From: Candidatus Moraniibacteriota bacterium
GTDB lineage: Bacteria; Patescibacteriota; Minisyncoccia; Moranbacterales; UBA11712
Assembly: GCA_026396255.1 (NCBI GenBank)
Contig: JAPLXD010000016.1
Span: 1 to 32,010, forward strand
Reading direction: 5' to 3'
DNA length: 32,010 nucleotides
The position numbers were made by a program, and so were the translations under genes. The notes beneath the pieces are model-generated. The model had not been told where the DNA came from and ran no database searches. It saw only the letters and a program-made list of their open reading frames with translations. Positions 24,235 through 32,010 of the stretch are shown in pieces (the stretch's first letter is position 1; each line of letters opens with the position of its first letter).

Positions 24235-24798
24235 ATGAAAAACAAACTTCAAAAAGCCAGCGCCCTCATTGACGCTTTACAGGACAACGAGGAGTTCTTG
24301 AGCAGTCTGAACTCGGCAAAAGATGAAATCATCAAATCCCTTGAAAATAAGGGAAAACTGATGGCCTGCGGCAACGGCGGAAGCGCGACACAAGCCTCGC
24401 ATATGGTTGGAGAATTTGTCGGGCGCTTCGCTTTCGACCGGCCGGCCCTGCCCGCGATTTCTCTTTTCGATCTTGCGACCACAACCGCTGTCGGCAACGA
24501 CTATGGATATGATGATATCTTTTCGCGATTTGTGGATTCGTTAGGGAATAATAACGATATTTTATTCTCAATCAGTACTTCGGGCAATTCCGGCAATTGC
24601 CTCAAAGCGATGGAATCCGCCAAAAAGAAAAATATCAAAAACATTACTCTTCTCGGAAAAGACGGCGGAAAAATGAAAGAGCTGTCCGATATGGCCATTG
24701 TTGTGCCTGATAGCAACACACCCCTGATCCAAGAAATTCACTTGATGGTCATCCACTGGCTGTGTGAAGAAGTGGAAAAACATTTTTTTGAGAAATAA
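24235..24798 (+). CDS. gmhA: Phosphoheptose isomerase (GmhA)
   Basis: This SIS-fold enzyme isomerises sedoheptulose 7-phosphate to D-glycero-D-manno-heptose 7-phosphate, the first step of heptose-nucleotide synthesis. It has 187 residues, as usual. The GNGGSATQASHMVGEF block (46-61) includes H56 and E60, and the STSGNSGN loop follows (114-121). Q166 and H174 lie in TPLIQEIHLMVIH. These four residues line up with the zinc-site and catalytic residues of E. coli GmhA (H61, E65, Q172, H180). The next two genes supply the kinase and nucleotidyl steps. The ATG has no ribosome-binding site that I can see. It is a confident assignment. Confidence 0.95.
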   Translation: MKNKLQKASALIDALQDNEEFLSSLNSAKDEIIKSLENKGKLMACGNGGSATQASHMVGEFVGRFAFDRPALPAISLFDLATTTAVGNDYGYDDIFSRFVDSLGNNNDILFSISTSGNSGNCLKAMESAKKKNIKNITLLGKDGGKMKELSDMAIVVPDSNTPLIQEIHLMVIHWLCEEVEKHFFEK

Positions 24799-24808
24799 TA
24801 AAAAATAC

Positions 24809-25846
24809 ATGATTACAGCCCAACGCTCCAAAGGAATCCTCTCTAATGCAAAAAACAAGCCCGTTCTCGCGCTCGGAGATGTGATGCTTGACGCGTATCT
24901 CACCGGACCGGTCGAGAGATTGTCTCAAGAAGCGCCGGTTCCGATCATTGCCGTTCAGGACGAACAATTTTTTCCAGGCGGCGCTGGAAACGCGGCCAAT
25001 TGCATGGCCACGATTGGAATTGCGACGCATCTGGTCGGAGTCGTGGGCGGAAAAGGCCGTATCAACTATGCCGAAATTCTCGAAGAGGAATACAAAAAAT
25101 GCGGGATAATCACCCATTTCAGCACAGATCCGAACCGGAAAACAACCTTGAAATTGCGCCTCGCAGCGGTCAAAACAACCAAACAACATGTCGCCCGAGT
25201 GGATATGGAAGATACACAGCCTCTCGACGCAGAAAAGGAAAAAGAGGTTTGCGAATATATGCAGGGCTTAGTACGGGAAATAAATCCGGCCGTCATATCA
25301 CTTCACGACTACAAAAAGGGATTCTTGACGGAAAATATTTTCAAAGTGGCTTGCGAAATTTCCGAAAAAAACCAGATCCCTATTTTCGCCGACCTCAAAC
25401 AGGATACTTTTGTGAAATATAGAACGTTTATCAAAAATGCTTCGCTATTTTTTCTGAAACCCAACCGAAACGAATCCGTTGAAACGGCAAAACAACTGAA
25501 CGGCTTCGACAAAGACGGCAGCAGCGACGAAGAGCTTTCTGAAGTGGCGCATATCATCCAAAACGAAACTCCAATTAATATCATCATCACGCGCGGCGGA
25601 AAAGGCGCCGCCCTGTATGAAATCGGCAAAGACCCCTATTTCGTCCGTCCCGAAGAAGTTGAGGAGCAATTTGACGTGGCGGGTGCCGGTGACACAGTGG
25701 AGGCCTTTCTGGTCGCCGGATATCTCGGCGGAGCGACAATCCCCGAAGCGCTCGAGATCGCCATCGCCGCTTCCCAAGTCGCCATCCGCAAATTCGGCAC
25801 CTCCGTTGTCACCGAAGAAGAACTTCTGGCATGGCTGGAAAATTGA
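24809..25846 (+). CDS. hldA: Heptose 7-phosphate kinase (RfaE1/HldA, PfkB family)
   Basis: The 345-residue ribokinase-family protein matches the kinase half of HldE/RfaE. It phosphorylates D-glycero-beta-D-manno-heptose 7-phosphate at O1. The signature LALGDVMLDAYLTGPVERLSQEAPVP (20-45, read in parts) is typical of RfaE. PGGAGNAA (56-63) binds the substrate, and the DVAGAGDTVEAF segment gives the anion hole and catalytic base D295. The frame is open further upstream but overlaps gmhA; the ATG at 24809, 10 bases after the gmhA stop, gives the family N-terminus. The kinase and adenylyltransferase are separate genes here, not fused as in E. coli. Confidence 0.93.
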   Translation: MITAQRSKGILSNAKNKPVLALGDVMLDAYLTGPVERLSQEAPVPIIAVQDEQFFPGGAGNAANCMATIGIATHLVGVVGGKGRINYAEILEEEYKKCGIITHFSTDPNRKTTLKLRLAAVKTTKQHVARVDMEDTQPLDAEKEKEVCEYMQGLVREINPAVISLHDYKKGFLTENIFKVACEISEKNQIPIFADLKQDTFVKYRTFIKNASLFFLKPNRNESVETAKQLNGFDKDGSSDEELSEVAHIIQNETPINIIITRGGKGAALYEIGKDPYFVRPEEVEEQFDVAGAGDTVEAFLVAGYLGGATIPEALEIAIAASQVAIRKFGTSVVTEEELLAWLEN

Positions 25847-25859
25847 AGGAAATAACCCC

Positions 25860-25892
25860 AGAAGCCATTCTCGCTCCGGCGAAATGGCTTCT
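25860..25892 (+). terminator. Hairpin with cUCCGg tetraloop (weak terminator or processing site)
   Basis: AGAAGCCATT pairs with AATGGCTTCT around an inner TCGC-TCCG-GCGA stem; a single C is unpaired. The loop is a UNCG-type tetraloop closed by C-G, which is very stable in RNA. Only a short T run follows (CTTTAATA), so termination would be partial. It stands between the kinase and adenylyltransferase genes. Confidence 0.5.
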
Positions 25893-25907
25893 CTTTAATA
25901 CATATAA

Positions 25908-26402
25908 ATGAAAACAGCGAGAAATAAAATAAAGTCAGAAAAAGAAATAATCGAAATTGCCAAAAAATTGAAAGGCGCAGGCAAAAAGATTGTCACCACC
26001 AACGGCTCTTTTGATATTTTCCATTTCGGACACATCAAACTTTTTGAAGAAGCCAAAGCGCAAGGCGACATTTTGATTGTCGGCATTAATAGTGATAAAT
26101 CAGTAAAAGAATACAAGAAGAAACCCGGCCGGCCGGTGAGTCCCGAAAATGCAAGAGCCGGAGTCATCGCCGCTCTCGAAGCGGTTGATTTCGTTTTTCT
26201 TTTCGATGACACGACTCCCAACCGCTGGCTGGAAATTTTGAAGCCCGACGTCCATTGCAATTCAAGCGAATATGGAAACCCCGAGGAATGGGTTGAGTAT
26301 GCATCGGTCACAAAAAACGGCGGAATTTGCCACGCCGTCCCTCGCGGCGACGACGGACTTTCCACAACGGAGATTATTGATAAAATAAAGAAATATTGCT
26401 AG
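25908..26402 (+). CDS. hldC: Heptose 1-phosphate adenylyltransferase (RfaE2/HldC)
   Basis: The 164-residue cytidylyltransferase-fold protein matches the C-terminal half of HldE/RfaE, which joins AMP to D-glycero-beta-D-manno-heptose 1-phosphate to give ADP-heptose. The nucleotide-binding H39-F-G-H42 is in TNGSFDIFHFGHIKLFEEAK. The later VGINSDKSVKEYKK and GRPVSPENARA blocks and the C-terminal LSTTEIIDKI match the family. The usual GmhB phosphatase, which must act between kinase and transferase, is not in the window. The gene lies 61 bases after the kinase across a hairpin. Nucleotide choice (ATP rather than CTP or GTP) is by family, not shown directly. Confidence 0.92.
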   Translation: MKTARNKIKSEKEIIEIAKKLKGAGKKIVTTNGSFDIFHFGHIKLFEEAKAQGDILIVGINSDKSVKEYKKKPGRPVSPENARAGVIAALEAVDFVFLFDDTTPNRWLEILKPDVHCNSSEYGNPEEWVEYASVTKNGGICHAVPRGDDGLSTTEIIDKIKKYC

Positions 26403-26436
26403 TATAAATAAAGATTATTTGAAATAGACTTGCAAA

Positions 26437-27159
26437 ATGCCCGAATTCAAAAAAATCAGCATCGTCATCCCGATATACAACGAAGAAAAAACACTTGCAA
26501 AAATCATCGCCGCGGTCGAAAACGCGGATGTTTTTGGTCTCGAGAAAGAAATTATTCTTGTGAATGATTGCTCAAAAGACAAATCGAAAGAAATTCTTGA
26601 AAAATACGCAGGCAAGCACAAAATTCTGCACCATAAGATCAATAAAGGCAAAGGCGCCGCCCTCAAAACCGGATTCGCGGGTGCGACCGGCGACATCGTC
26701 CTCATCCAGGACGCGGATCTCGAATACGATCCGAATGAATATATCAATTTGCTCAAACCCATCCTCGACGGCAAAGCGGACGTCGTTTTCGGCTCGCGTT
26801 TTTCCGGCTCCGGCGCGCATCGCGTGCTCTATTTCTGGCATTCCCTCGGAAACAAGTTTCTGACCGGGCTTTCCAATATGCTCACCAATCTCAACCTCAC
26901 CGACATGGAGACCTGCTACAAAGCTTTCACGAAAGAAATCATGGATCAGATACATCCCAAACTCGAATCGAAAAGATTCGGTTTTGAACCGGAAGTGACG
27001 GCGCGCATTGCCAAACTCGCCAAAAAAGACGAATGCCGCATCTATGAGATCGGAATATCATACAGCGGCCGGACATACAAAGAAGGCAAAAAAATCGGCC
27101 TCAAAGACGGCTTCGAGGCGGTGTGGTGCATAATCAAATTCAACCTGCTGAAAAAATGA
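26437..27159 (+). CDS. GT2 polyprenyl-phosphate sugar transferase (DPM1-like)
   Basis: The 240-residue cytoplasmic GT-A enzyme likely builds a polyprenyl-phosphate mannose or glucose donor. Key motifs are [37 protein letters not shown] and D92-A-D94 in [10 protein letters not shown], and later DMETCYKAF and the [13 protein letters not shown] tail, all common in bacterial DPM1-type proteins. The end of the gene overlaps the GT-C start (ATGA), so donor synthesis and use are coupled as in the minus-strand cluster. Sugar identity is not shown. A short unremarkable gap separates it from the heptose genes. Confidence 0.92.
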   Translation: MPEFKKISIVIPIYNEEKTLAKIIAAVENADVFGLEKEIILVNDCSKDKSKEILEKYAGKHKILHHKINKGKGAALKTGFAGATGDIVLIQDADLEYDPNEYINLLKPILDGKADVVFGSRFSGSGAHRVLYFWHSLGNKFLTGLSNMLTNLNLTDMETCYKAFTKEIMDQIHPKLESKRFGFEPEVTARIAKLAKKDECRIYEIGISYSGRTYKEGKKIGLKDGFEAVWCIIKFNLLKK

Positions 27160-28817
27160 ATTTCGCCGAAAAAATAAAATATTTTTTCAAAAAATACAAA
27201 ATTTCCCTGCTTGTCGCGCTTTTTTATACGGCAACGGCTTTTTTTGTTTGTTTCTTTCTCTTGAAAGATATCGCCCACGCCCTCATCCCGGGCGACGGAC
27301 TTTTCACCTATTGGACAATGGGCTGGGATGTCCACTCGTTTCTCCACAATCCGGGAAATCTTTTCAATGCCAACATTTTTTATCCAAACCCGAACACCCT
27401 CGCCTACAGCGAAGGACTTTTCGCACCGGCTCTCATCGCCCTGCCTTTTTTCTTGATTCTCCGGAATATGATCGTCGTCTATAATCTGATGATCTTTTTC
27501 TCCTACATCCTCGCCGCTTTCGGCGCCTACAAACTGGCGAAATACTACACCAAAAACAATTACGCCTCCTTCATTGCCGGACTGATTTTCGGTTTTGCGA
27601 CTTTTCGAGTGGCAAACGGCCATTTTCAGAACCTTATCATATTTTGGATGCCTTTTGCCGTTCTTTATCTTCAAAAATATCTGGACACAAAAAAACGCAA
27701 ATACATCGTATATTTCGCCCTTCTTTTTTCCGCCCAAATGCTCACCTCCTGGTATATGGGAGCTTTCCTCTCTCTATTCATTGCTTTTCTTCTGATAACG
27801 AATTGGAGACTGATCCGTGATAATTTTTCTTCTTTTATCAGGGATGGACTGATCGCTTTGGTGCTCATCGCAATTCTCGTCGCACCTTTTGCGTATCCGT
27901 ATTTCAAGCTTCACAGGGAAACTAATTTTGCTTATCCTGTCTGGGAAATCATCAGCGGATCTTCTGATATCGGCGGATATATTTTTCCCATCCCGGGATC
28001 GCTCGAGTCGCCCATTATGTCACTTCTGAAAATAACTAAGGTTCATTGGAGCGAAAATGTCAATTTTCTTGGGTACTTTTCACTGCTTTTGCTGATTTAT
28101 TATTTCTTTTTTTCCAAAAACAAAATTAAAAACAAAAATTTCAAGATATTCTTTTGGGGAATCCCGATTTTCATGATTTTTTCCTTCGGTCCGGTCTTGA
28201 GATCTTTTTCTTTCATGACAATTCCTTTGCCATACCAACTTTTGGTGCCTTTTTTGGGTTTTGTCAGGAGCCCAAACCGACTGGCAATTATTGTTTTGCT
28301 CTGTCTCTCAATAGCTGTCGCCTATATAATTGCCTCAATAAAACTGAAAAATATAAAGCTGAAATTTGTTTTGGCTGTTTTGGCGCCAATAATCATCCTT
28401 TTGGAATTTTATGTTCCCCGCGGTCCGCTACCCCAAAATACGGCCTGCCCCGAAGTTTATTCATACATCAAAAACAGCAATTCGGTATCGGCGATCGTCG
28501 AAATGCCAATTCAGGAAAATGCCGACGGAGCGTTGCCCTATATTTATTATTCCACCTGCGATGATTTCAAACCGATTTTCAACGGCTACAGCGGATATTT
28601 CCCGGCCAAATACACCAATTATTCAACCAAACTGCGGCAATTTCCCGCCGACAAAAGCCTGGATCTTATGAAACAAATCGGCATCAGCCACGTTCTGCTC
28701 CACTTCGGCACCTTTCCCGAAAACCAGACCGGGCCTTCCATTGAGGATATCCGAAGGAACAGCCGCCTCAAAATCGAATATGAGGATGGAAAAGATTTTT
28801 TGATCTCCGTACACTAG
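27156..28817 (+). CDS. YfhO-like GT-C membrane glycosyltransferase (putative), copy 2
   Basis: The 553-residue multi-membrane protein is related in layout to the gene at 4994-7243: an N-terminal helix, an external loop with [10 protein letters not shown] and [14 protein letters not shown], then [34 protein letters not shown], a central SFGPVLR segment and a soluble C-terminal domain ([16 protein letters not shown] to ISHVLLHFG). Length is shorter by about 200 residues. The ATG overlaps the GT2 stop as ATGA; an in-frame upstream start would lie inside that gene. Likely uses the polyprenyl-linked sugar made by the GT2. Function is inferred from architecture. Its stop is TAG. Confidence 0.78.
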   Translation: MNFAEKIKYFFKKYKISLLVALFYTATAFFVCFFLLKDIAHALIPGDGLFTYWTMGWDVHSFLHNPGNLFNANIFYPNPNTLAYSEGLFAPALIALPFFLILRNMIVVYNLMIFFSYILAAFGAYKLAKYYTKNNYASFIAGLIFGFATFRVANGHFQNLIIFWMPFAVLYLQKYLDTKKRKYIVYFALLFSAQMLTSWYMGAFLSLFIAFLLITNWRLIRDNFSSFIRDGLIALVLIAILVAPFAYPYFKLHRETNFAYPVWEIISGSSDIGGYIFPIPGSLESPIMSLLKITKVHWSENVNFLGYFSLLLLIYYFFFSKNKIKNKNFKIFFWGIPIFMIFSFGPVLRSFSFMTIPLPYQLLVPFLGFVRSPNRLAIIVLLCLSIAVAYIIASIKLKNIKLKFVLAVLAPIIILLEFYVPRGPLPQNTACPEVYSYIKNSNSVSAIVEMPIQENADGALPYIYYSTCDDFKPIFNGYSGYFPAKYTNYSTKLRQFPADKSLDLMKQIGISHVLLHFGTFPENQTGPSIEDIRRNSRLKIEYEDGKDFLISVH

Positions 28818-28821
28818 TCGT

Positions 28822-30381
28822 ATGAAAAAAGACAAATACGCAAAAATTTTTCTGATCATCCTTTTTGCCTACGCCGTCTTCAGTTTTTCGGTGATGAAAA
28901 ATTTCGGCATCACCTGGGACGAGCCGACCCAGCACCTCATCGGGAGAGCGGCTCTGAACTACATAAAGGGAACGATTAGCGGTTTCGGCTATCTGCAGAA
29001 CGATCTCGTTTTCTATGGCCCTTTTTTCGAGATGGCGAACCAGCTGGCCGGAAATTTTTTCAGGTCGACTTTTCACATTGACCGCGTGGACGCTTTCCAT
29101 ATCCTCATCATTTTGTCGGCGCTCATCGGCCTGTTTTTCTTTTTCAAGCTGAAAAGGCGTATGTTCGGCAAAAAAACGGCCTTTTGGGCTTCGATTTTTC
29201 TGATGCTGCACCCGGTTTTTTTCGCCCACAGCCAGTACAATTCGAAAGACATTCCTTTGTTCATGCTTTTCATGATCACCCTTTTTCTGCTCTATACCGG
29301 ATTCAAAGAAAGAAAGCTCTGGAAAATCGCCTTGGGCGGAGTCGTTTGCGGACTGATGCTCGACACCCGCATCGACGGCCTTCTCATTCTCCCGGTTTTT
29401 TTCGGCGCCTATTTTCTCCACACCGGACTGATGTTCCGCTCAACCCACCGGAAAGATTGGATTGTCCGGCTCAAGCGAGATATTTTTTTCACCGCTGTTT
29501 TTTTTGCCGCCACAGCAGTCGCGGTGTATGCCGCCTGGCCGACCCTCTGGCACAATCCTCTTTTCTTTTTCGATTCGCTCCACTATTTTCTCCACCACGG
29601 CTGGCCGGGAAGCGTCCTTTATTTCGGAAAAACATACAGCCTGACTGCTATTCCCTGGAGCTATACCATTTTTTTCCTTTTCGCGACCATGCCGCTGGCG
29701 TTTTTGATTTTCACCGCCGCCGGAATTTTTGCGGCCGCCAGATCGATCCTGCGGAAAGAAAAACTTCTCGAAATTTCCATCCTTTTTCTGTGGCCGGCCT
29801 CCCGTTTCGCCGTCGATCTTTTTCCCGATTCTCTCAAATATGACGGCGTCCGGCATTTTCTGATTGTCCTTCCCGCTTTCATGGTCCTGGCCGGCTGGGG
29901 ATTTGCCCGCTTGCTCGACAAAATTCCGAAATATTTTCCAAAAGCGAAAAACGCGGTGCGGGCGGGACTGATCACCGTCGTCATCGTATGGTCGCTGGTT
30001 CAATTTTTCCATGTTTTTCCTTTCGACGGGTCGTACTTCAATGAAGTGATGCAAATGGAATATCCGAAAAATATCGACCTGCAATTCGATTTTTCCTATT
30101 GGGGCGAAACCTATCGGCAGGGAGCGGACTGGCTCAACCAAAACGCCGAGCCGAAATCAACCTACTGCGTGCCGATCGCCGACCATCTTTTGAAATCCTA
30201 TCCGGTGCGCAAAGACCTGACAATGGATTGTTCCGAAAAGACCGAGTATCTGATGTTTTTCACCCGCTGGCCGGGCATTCCGGAAAGTCTCGAAAACGAA
30301 TTTCACTACAGAGAAAAAGACCCTGTTTTCAGAATCTCGAAATATGATTCGGATATGCTGTTGATATACAAAGTGAAATAA
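28822..30381 (+). CDS. GT39-type membrane glycosyltransferase, WDEP pair copy 1
   Basis: The 519-residue GT-C protein has D33-E34 in GITWDEPTQ, the acidic pair of the GT39 family. Other marks are FYGPFFE, HSQYNSKDIPLF, DTRIDG, YAAWPTLWHNP, SLKYDGVRHFL and FDFSYWGETYRQGADWLNQNAE. It starts 4 bases after the YfhO-like gene. A nearly identical paralogue follows directly (30388-31950). The last about 131 bases are almost the same as in that paralogue although the rest of the two genes is much more diverged. Donor and acceptor are unknown. Confidence 0.9.
   Translation: MKKDKYAKIFLIILFAYAVFSFSVMKNFGITWDEPTQHLIGRAALNYIKGTISGFGYLQNDLVFYGPFFEMANQLAGNFFRSTFHIDRVDAFHILIILSALIGLFFFFKLKRRMFGKKTAFWASIFLMLHPVFFAHSQYNSKDIPLFMLFMITLFLLYTGFKERKLWKIALGGVVCGLMLDTRIDGLLILPVFFGAYFLHTGLMFRSTHRKDWIVRLKRDIFFTAVFFAATAVAVYAAWPTLWHNPLFFFDSLHYFLHHGWPGSVLYFGKTYSLTAIPWSYTIFFLFATMPLAFLIFTAAGIFAAARSILRKEKLLEISILFLWPASRFAVDLFPDSLKYDGVRHFLIVLPAFMVLAGWGFARLLDKIPKYFPKAKNAVRAGLITVVIVWSLVQFFHVFPFDGSYFNEVMQMEYPKNIDLQFDFSYWGETYRQGADWLNQNAEPKSTYCVPIADHLLKSYPVRKDLTMDCSEKTEYLMFFTRWPGIPESLENEFHYREKDPVFRISKYDSDMLLIYKVK
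30247..30377 (+). repeat. Shared 3' tract with the next gene (gene conversion)
   Basis: These 131 bases match 31816-31946 with only one mismatch (30271/31840), including 106 consecutive identical bases from 30272 to 30377. The tract ends at the last codon. Confidence 0.8.
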
Positions 30382-30387
30382 AAATAC

Positions 30388-31950
30388 ATGAAAAAAAATA
30401 GATACACAATTATTTTTCTGACTATAATAAGCTTTTATTCCATTTTCAGTTTTTCCGTGATGAAGGATTTCGGCATCACCTATGATGAACCCACCCAACA
30501 AACCATTGGCCATGTAATGTCTGACTATGTCGATGGAACAAGTAAAAGTTTTGACGCGCTGAAAGATGATGTAATCTATTATGGTCCTTTTTTCGAAACC
30601 CTGAACTACAAATTCGGAAACGCGATGGAAAAGTCTTTCCGTGTCGACCAAGTGGATGCTTTTTATATCCTCATCACTCTTGCTTTCATCCTTGGGATTT
30701 TCTTTTTATTCAAACTTGTTTCGGAAATGTTTGATAAGCGGACAGCGCTCGTCGCTTCGGCTTTTCTCATGCTCCAGCCGGTTGTTTTCGCCCACAGCCA
30801 TTATAATTCCAAAGACATACCCATCACTGCCCTGTTTATAATAGCGCTTTATTTTCTATACTCCGGTTTCACACAAAAAAAACTATGGAAAATAATTTTG
30901 GGCGGAATCGTCACTGGGTTTCTCGCGGACACAAGAATAGACGGAGTGATGCTTCTCCCTGTTTTCTTTGGCGCCTATATCCTTTTCCTCATATCAAAAC
31001 TCAAAAATATTCCTCGGCAAGGATGGCTGAATCAACTCAAAAAAGATATTCAATTTACCGTTGTTTTTTTGATCGCAATGTCGGCAACTGTTTATGCCGC
31101 CTAGCCGACACTTTGGCGCAATCCTCTGTTTTTTTTCAAGGCTTTGGATTATTTCCTGCATCACGGCTGGGCCGGAAATGTCCTTTATTTCGGAAAATTT
31201 TATCTCGCGACGCACCTTCCCTGGCACTACGCCCCATTCTTCCTTGCCGCGACCACTCCTCTTGCGATTTTGATTTTGGCAATGATTGGCCTCGTTGTCG
31301 CATTCAAAAAAATACTGCGTGGCGAAAAATTTTTCGAAATCACGCTTATTTTCCTATGGCTATTCCTTCGCCTTGGCCTCGGAATCCTGCCCGAATCGGT
31401 GAAATATGACGGTGTTCGTCAATTTTTGATCATCATCCCGGCTTTCATCATTTTTGCCGCCCTTGGTTTTGATTTTATTCTCGAAAGATTCCCAAAATAT
31501 TTTCCAAAAATAAAAAAGTGGAAAACGCAAGTTGGAATCGTCATAGTCATCTTCTTTTGGTTGCTGGCAGAATTTTTCGGGATATTCCCTTTCGGCGGAT
31601 CCTATTTCAACGAAGCCGTCCGCTTCGCTTTTCCAAATAATCTCGACAAGCAATTCGATTTCGAATATTGGGGGTCTTCCTATCGGCAGGGAGTGGACTG
31701 GCTCAACCAAAACGCCGAATCGAATTCGACGTATTGTGTTCCGATTGCCGGACATCTCATTGGATTCTATTCCGTCCGTCCGGATTTGAAATCAGATTGC
31801 AGTGAAAATACAGATTATCTGATGTTTTTCACCCGCTGGGCGGGCATTCCGGAAAGTCTCGAAAACGAATTTCACTACAGAGAAAAAGACCCTGTTTTCA
31901 GAATCTCGAAATATGATTCGGATATGCTGTTGATATACAAAGTGAAGTAG
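30388..31950 (+). pseudogene. GT39-type membrane glycosyltransferase, WDEP pair copy 2, broken by an amber codon
   Basis: The frame runs for 520 codons from 30388 to a TAG at 31950 and aligns all along with copy 1: GITYDEPTQ (D33-E34), HSHYNSKDIPI, DTRIDG, VKYDGVRQFL and WGSSYRQGVDWLNQNAE. At codon 239 (31102-31104) a TAG replaces the TGG of copy 1, in VYAA-W-PTLW. Everything after it continues in frame with no indel. As read, only the first 238 residues would be made, removing more than half of the membrane domain. Causes may be a recent nonsense mutation, a base error in the assembly or readthrough. TAG is used as an ordinary stop at 28817 and 31950, which weakens a recoding explanation. 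Confidence 0.85.
31816..31946 (+). repeat. Shared 3' tract with the preceding gene (gene conversion)
   Basis: Partner of 30247-30377. It has one mismatch in 131 bases, while upstream regions of the two genes differ at many third and other positions. The final 60 bases of the window after this tract hold no gene that I can see. Confidence 0.8.
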
Positions 31951-32010
31951 GGACTTAACGATTCTAAAACAAAACTATTTTTTTTATTTTTTCTCCACGA
32001 CTAAAGCGAA

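Noticed and set aside
31102-31104. UAG recoded as an amino acid throughout the genome
   Set aside because: TAG ends two other frames (28817 and 31950) at the expected protein length, so UAG seems to be a working stop codon.
31144-31950. Independent downstream gene starting at a TTG
   Set aside because: It is the direct in-frame continuation of the GT39 copy 2 after the amber codon, with no ribosome-binding site, so it is treated as part of the pseudogene.
1-32010. CRISPR array, rRNA or tRNA genes, prophage or plasmid replication genes
   Set aside because: I saw no regularly spaced repeats, no conserved RNA sequences and no phage or replication proteins apart from the IS fragment.

Overview
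The window is a dense bacterial surface-glycan locus. Short or overlapping junctions (many ATGA stop/start overlaps), a moderate G+C content judged by eye, a small coiled-coil protein of a type I associate with Parcubacteria, and a large set of uncharacterised multi-membrane glycosyltransferases all suggest a Candidate Phyla Radiation (Patescibacteria) genome. A Parcubacteria/Moranbacteria-like member is my best guess; this is inference, because no rRNA or ribosomal protein gene is present.

Layout: (1) 1-139 is the right end of an IS3/IS150-type insertion sequence. (2) 284-4949, minus strand: NUDIX hydrolase, secreted coiled-coil/C39-like peptidase, glutamyl-tRNA synthetase, a small membrane protein, and a WecG/TagA/CpsF glycosyltransferase. 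(3) 4994-21748, minus strand: a long run of sugar-transfer genes. It holds three GT2 polyprenyl-phosphate or rhamnosyl-type transferases, two GT4 transferases, a GtrA-family membrane protein, a YfhO-like GT-C protein and five GT39/ArnT-like membrane transferases, the last as one tandem trio and one tandem pair. (4) 21798-24129, plus strand: another GT39-like gene, a tiny CxxC protein and a coiled-coil protein, closed by a clear intrinsic terminator. (5) 24235-31950, plus strand: three heptose-nucleotide genes (gmhA, kinase, adenylyltransferase), a GT2, a second YfhO-like GT-C protein and a tandem GT39 pair whose second member is broken by an amber codon.

Working model: the GT2 enzymes load sugars onto polyprenyl phosphate, GtrA-like and other membrane proteins flip them, and the GT-C enzymes transfer them outside the membrane to glycans, lipids or proteins. 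GmhA and the two Hld-type enzymes supply an activated heptose.

The most unusual signal is a set of compact perfect palindromes (single, double or triple hairpins) lying in frame inside five protein genes. Each sits where an insertion would be tolerated: a signal-peptide n-region, a GT-B interdomain linker, loops and transmembrane connectors. They look like a Rickettsia-palindromic-element-like phenomenon. Other points of interest are two promoters placed about 6 bases before an ATG (predicted leaderless mRNAs), an apparent gene-conversion tract between the last two GT39 copies, and an IS that may have landed in a terminator.
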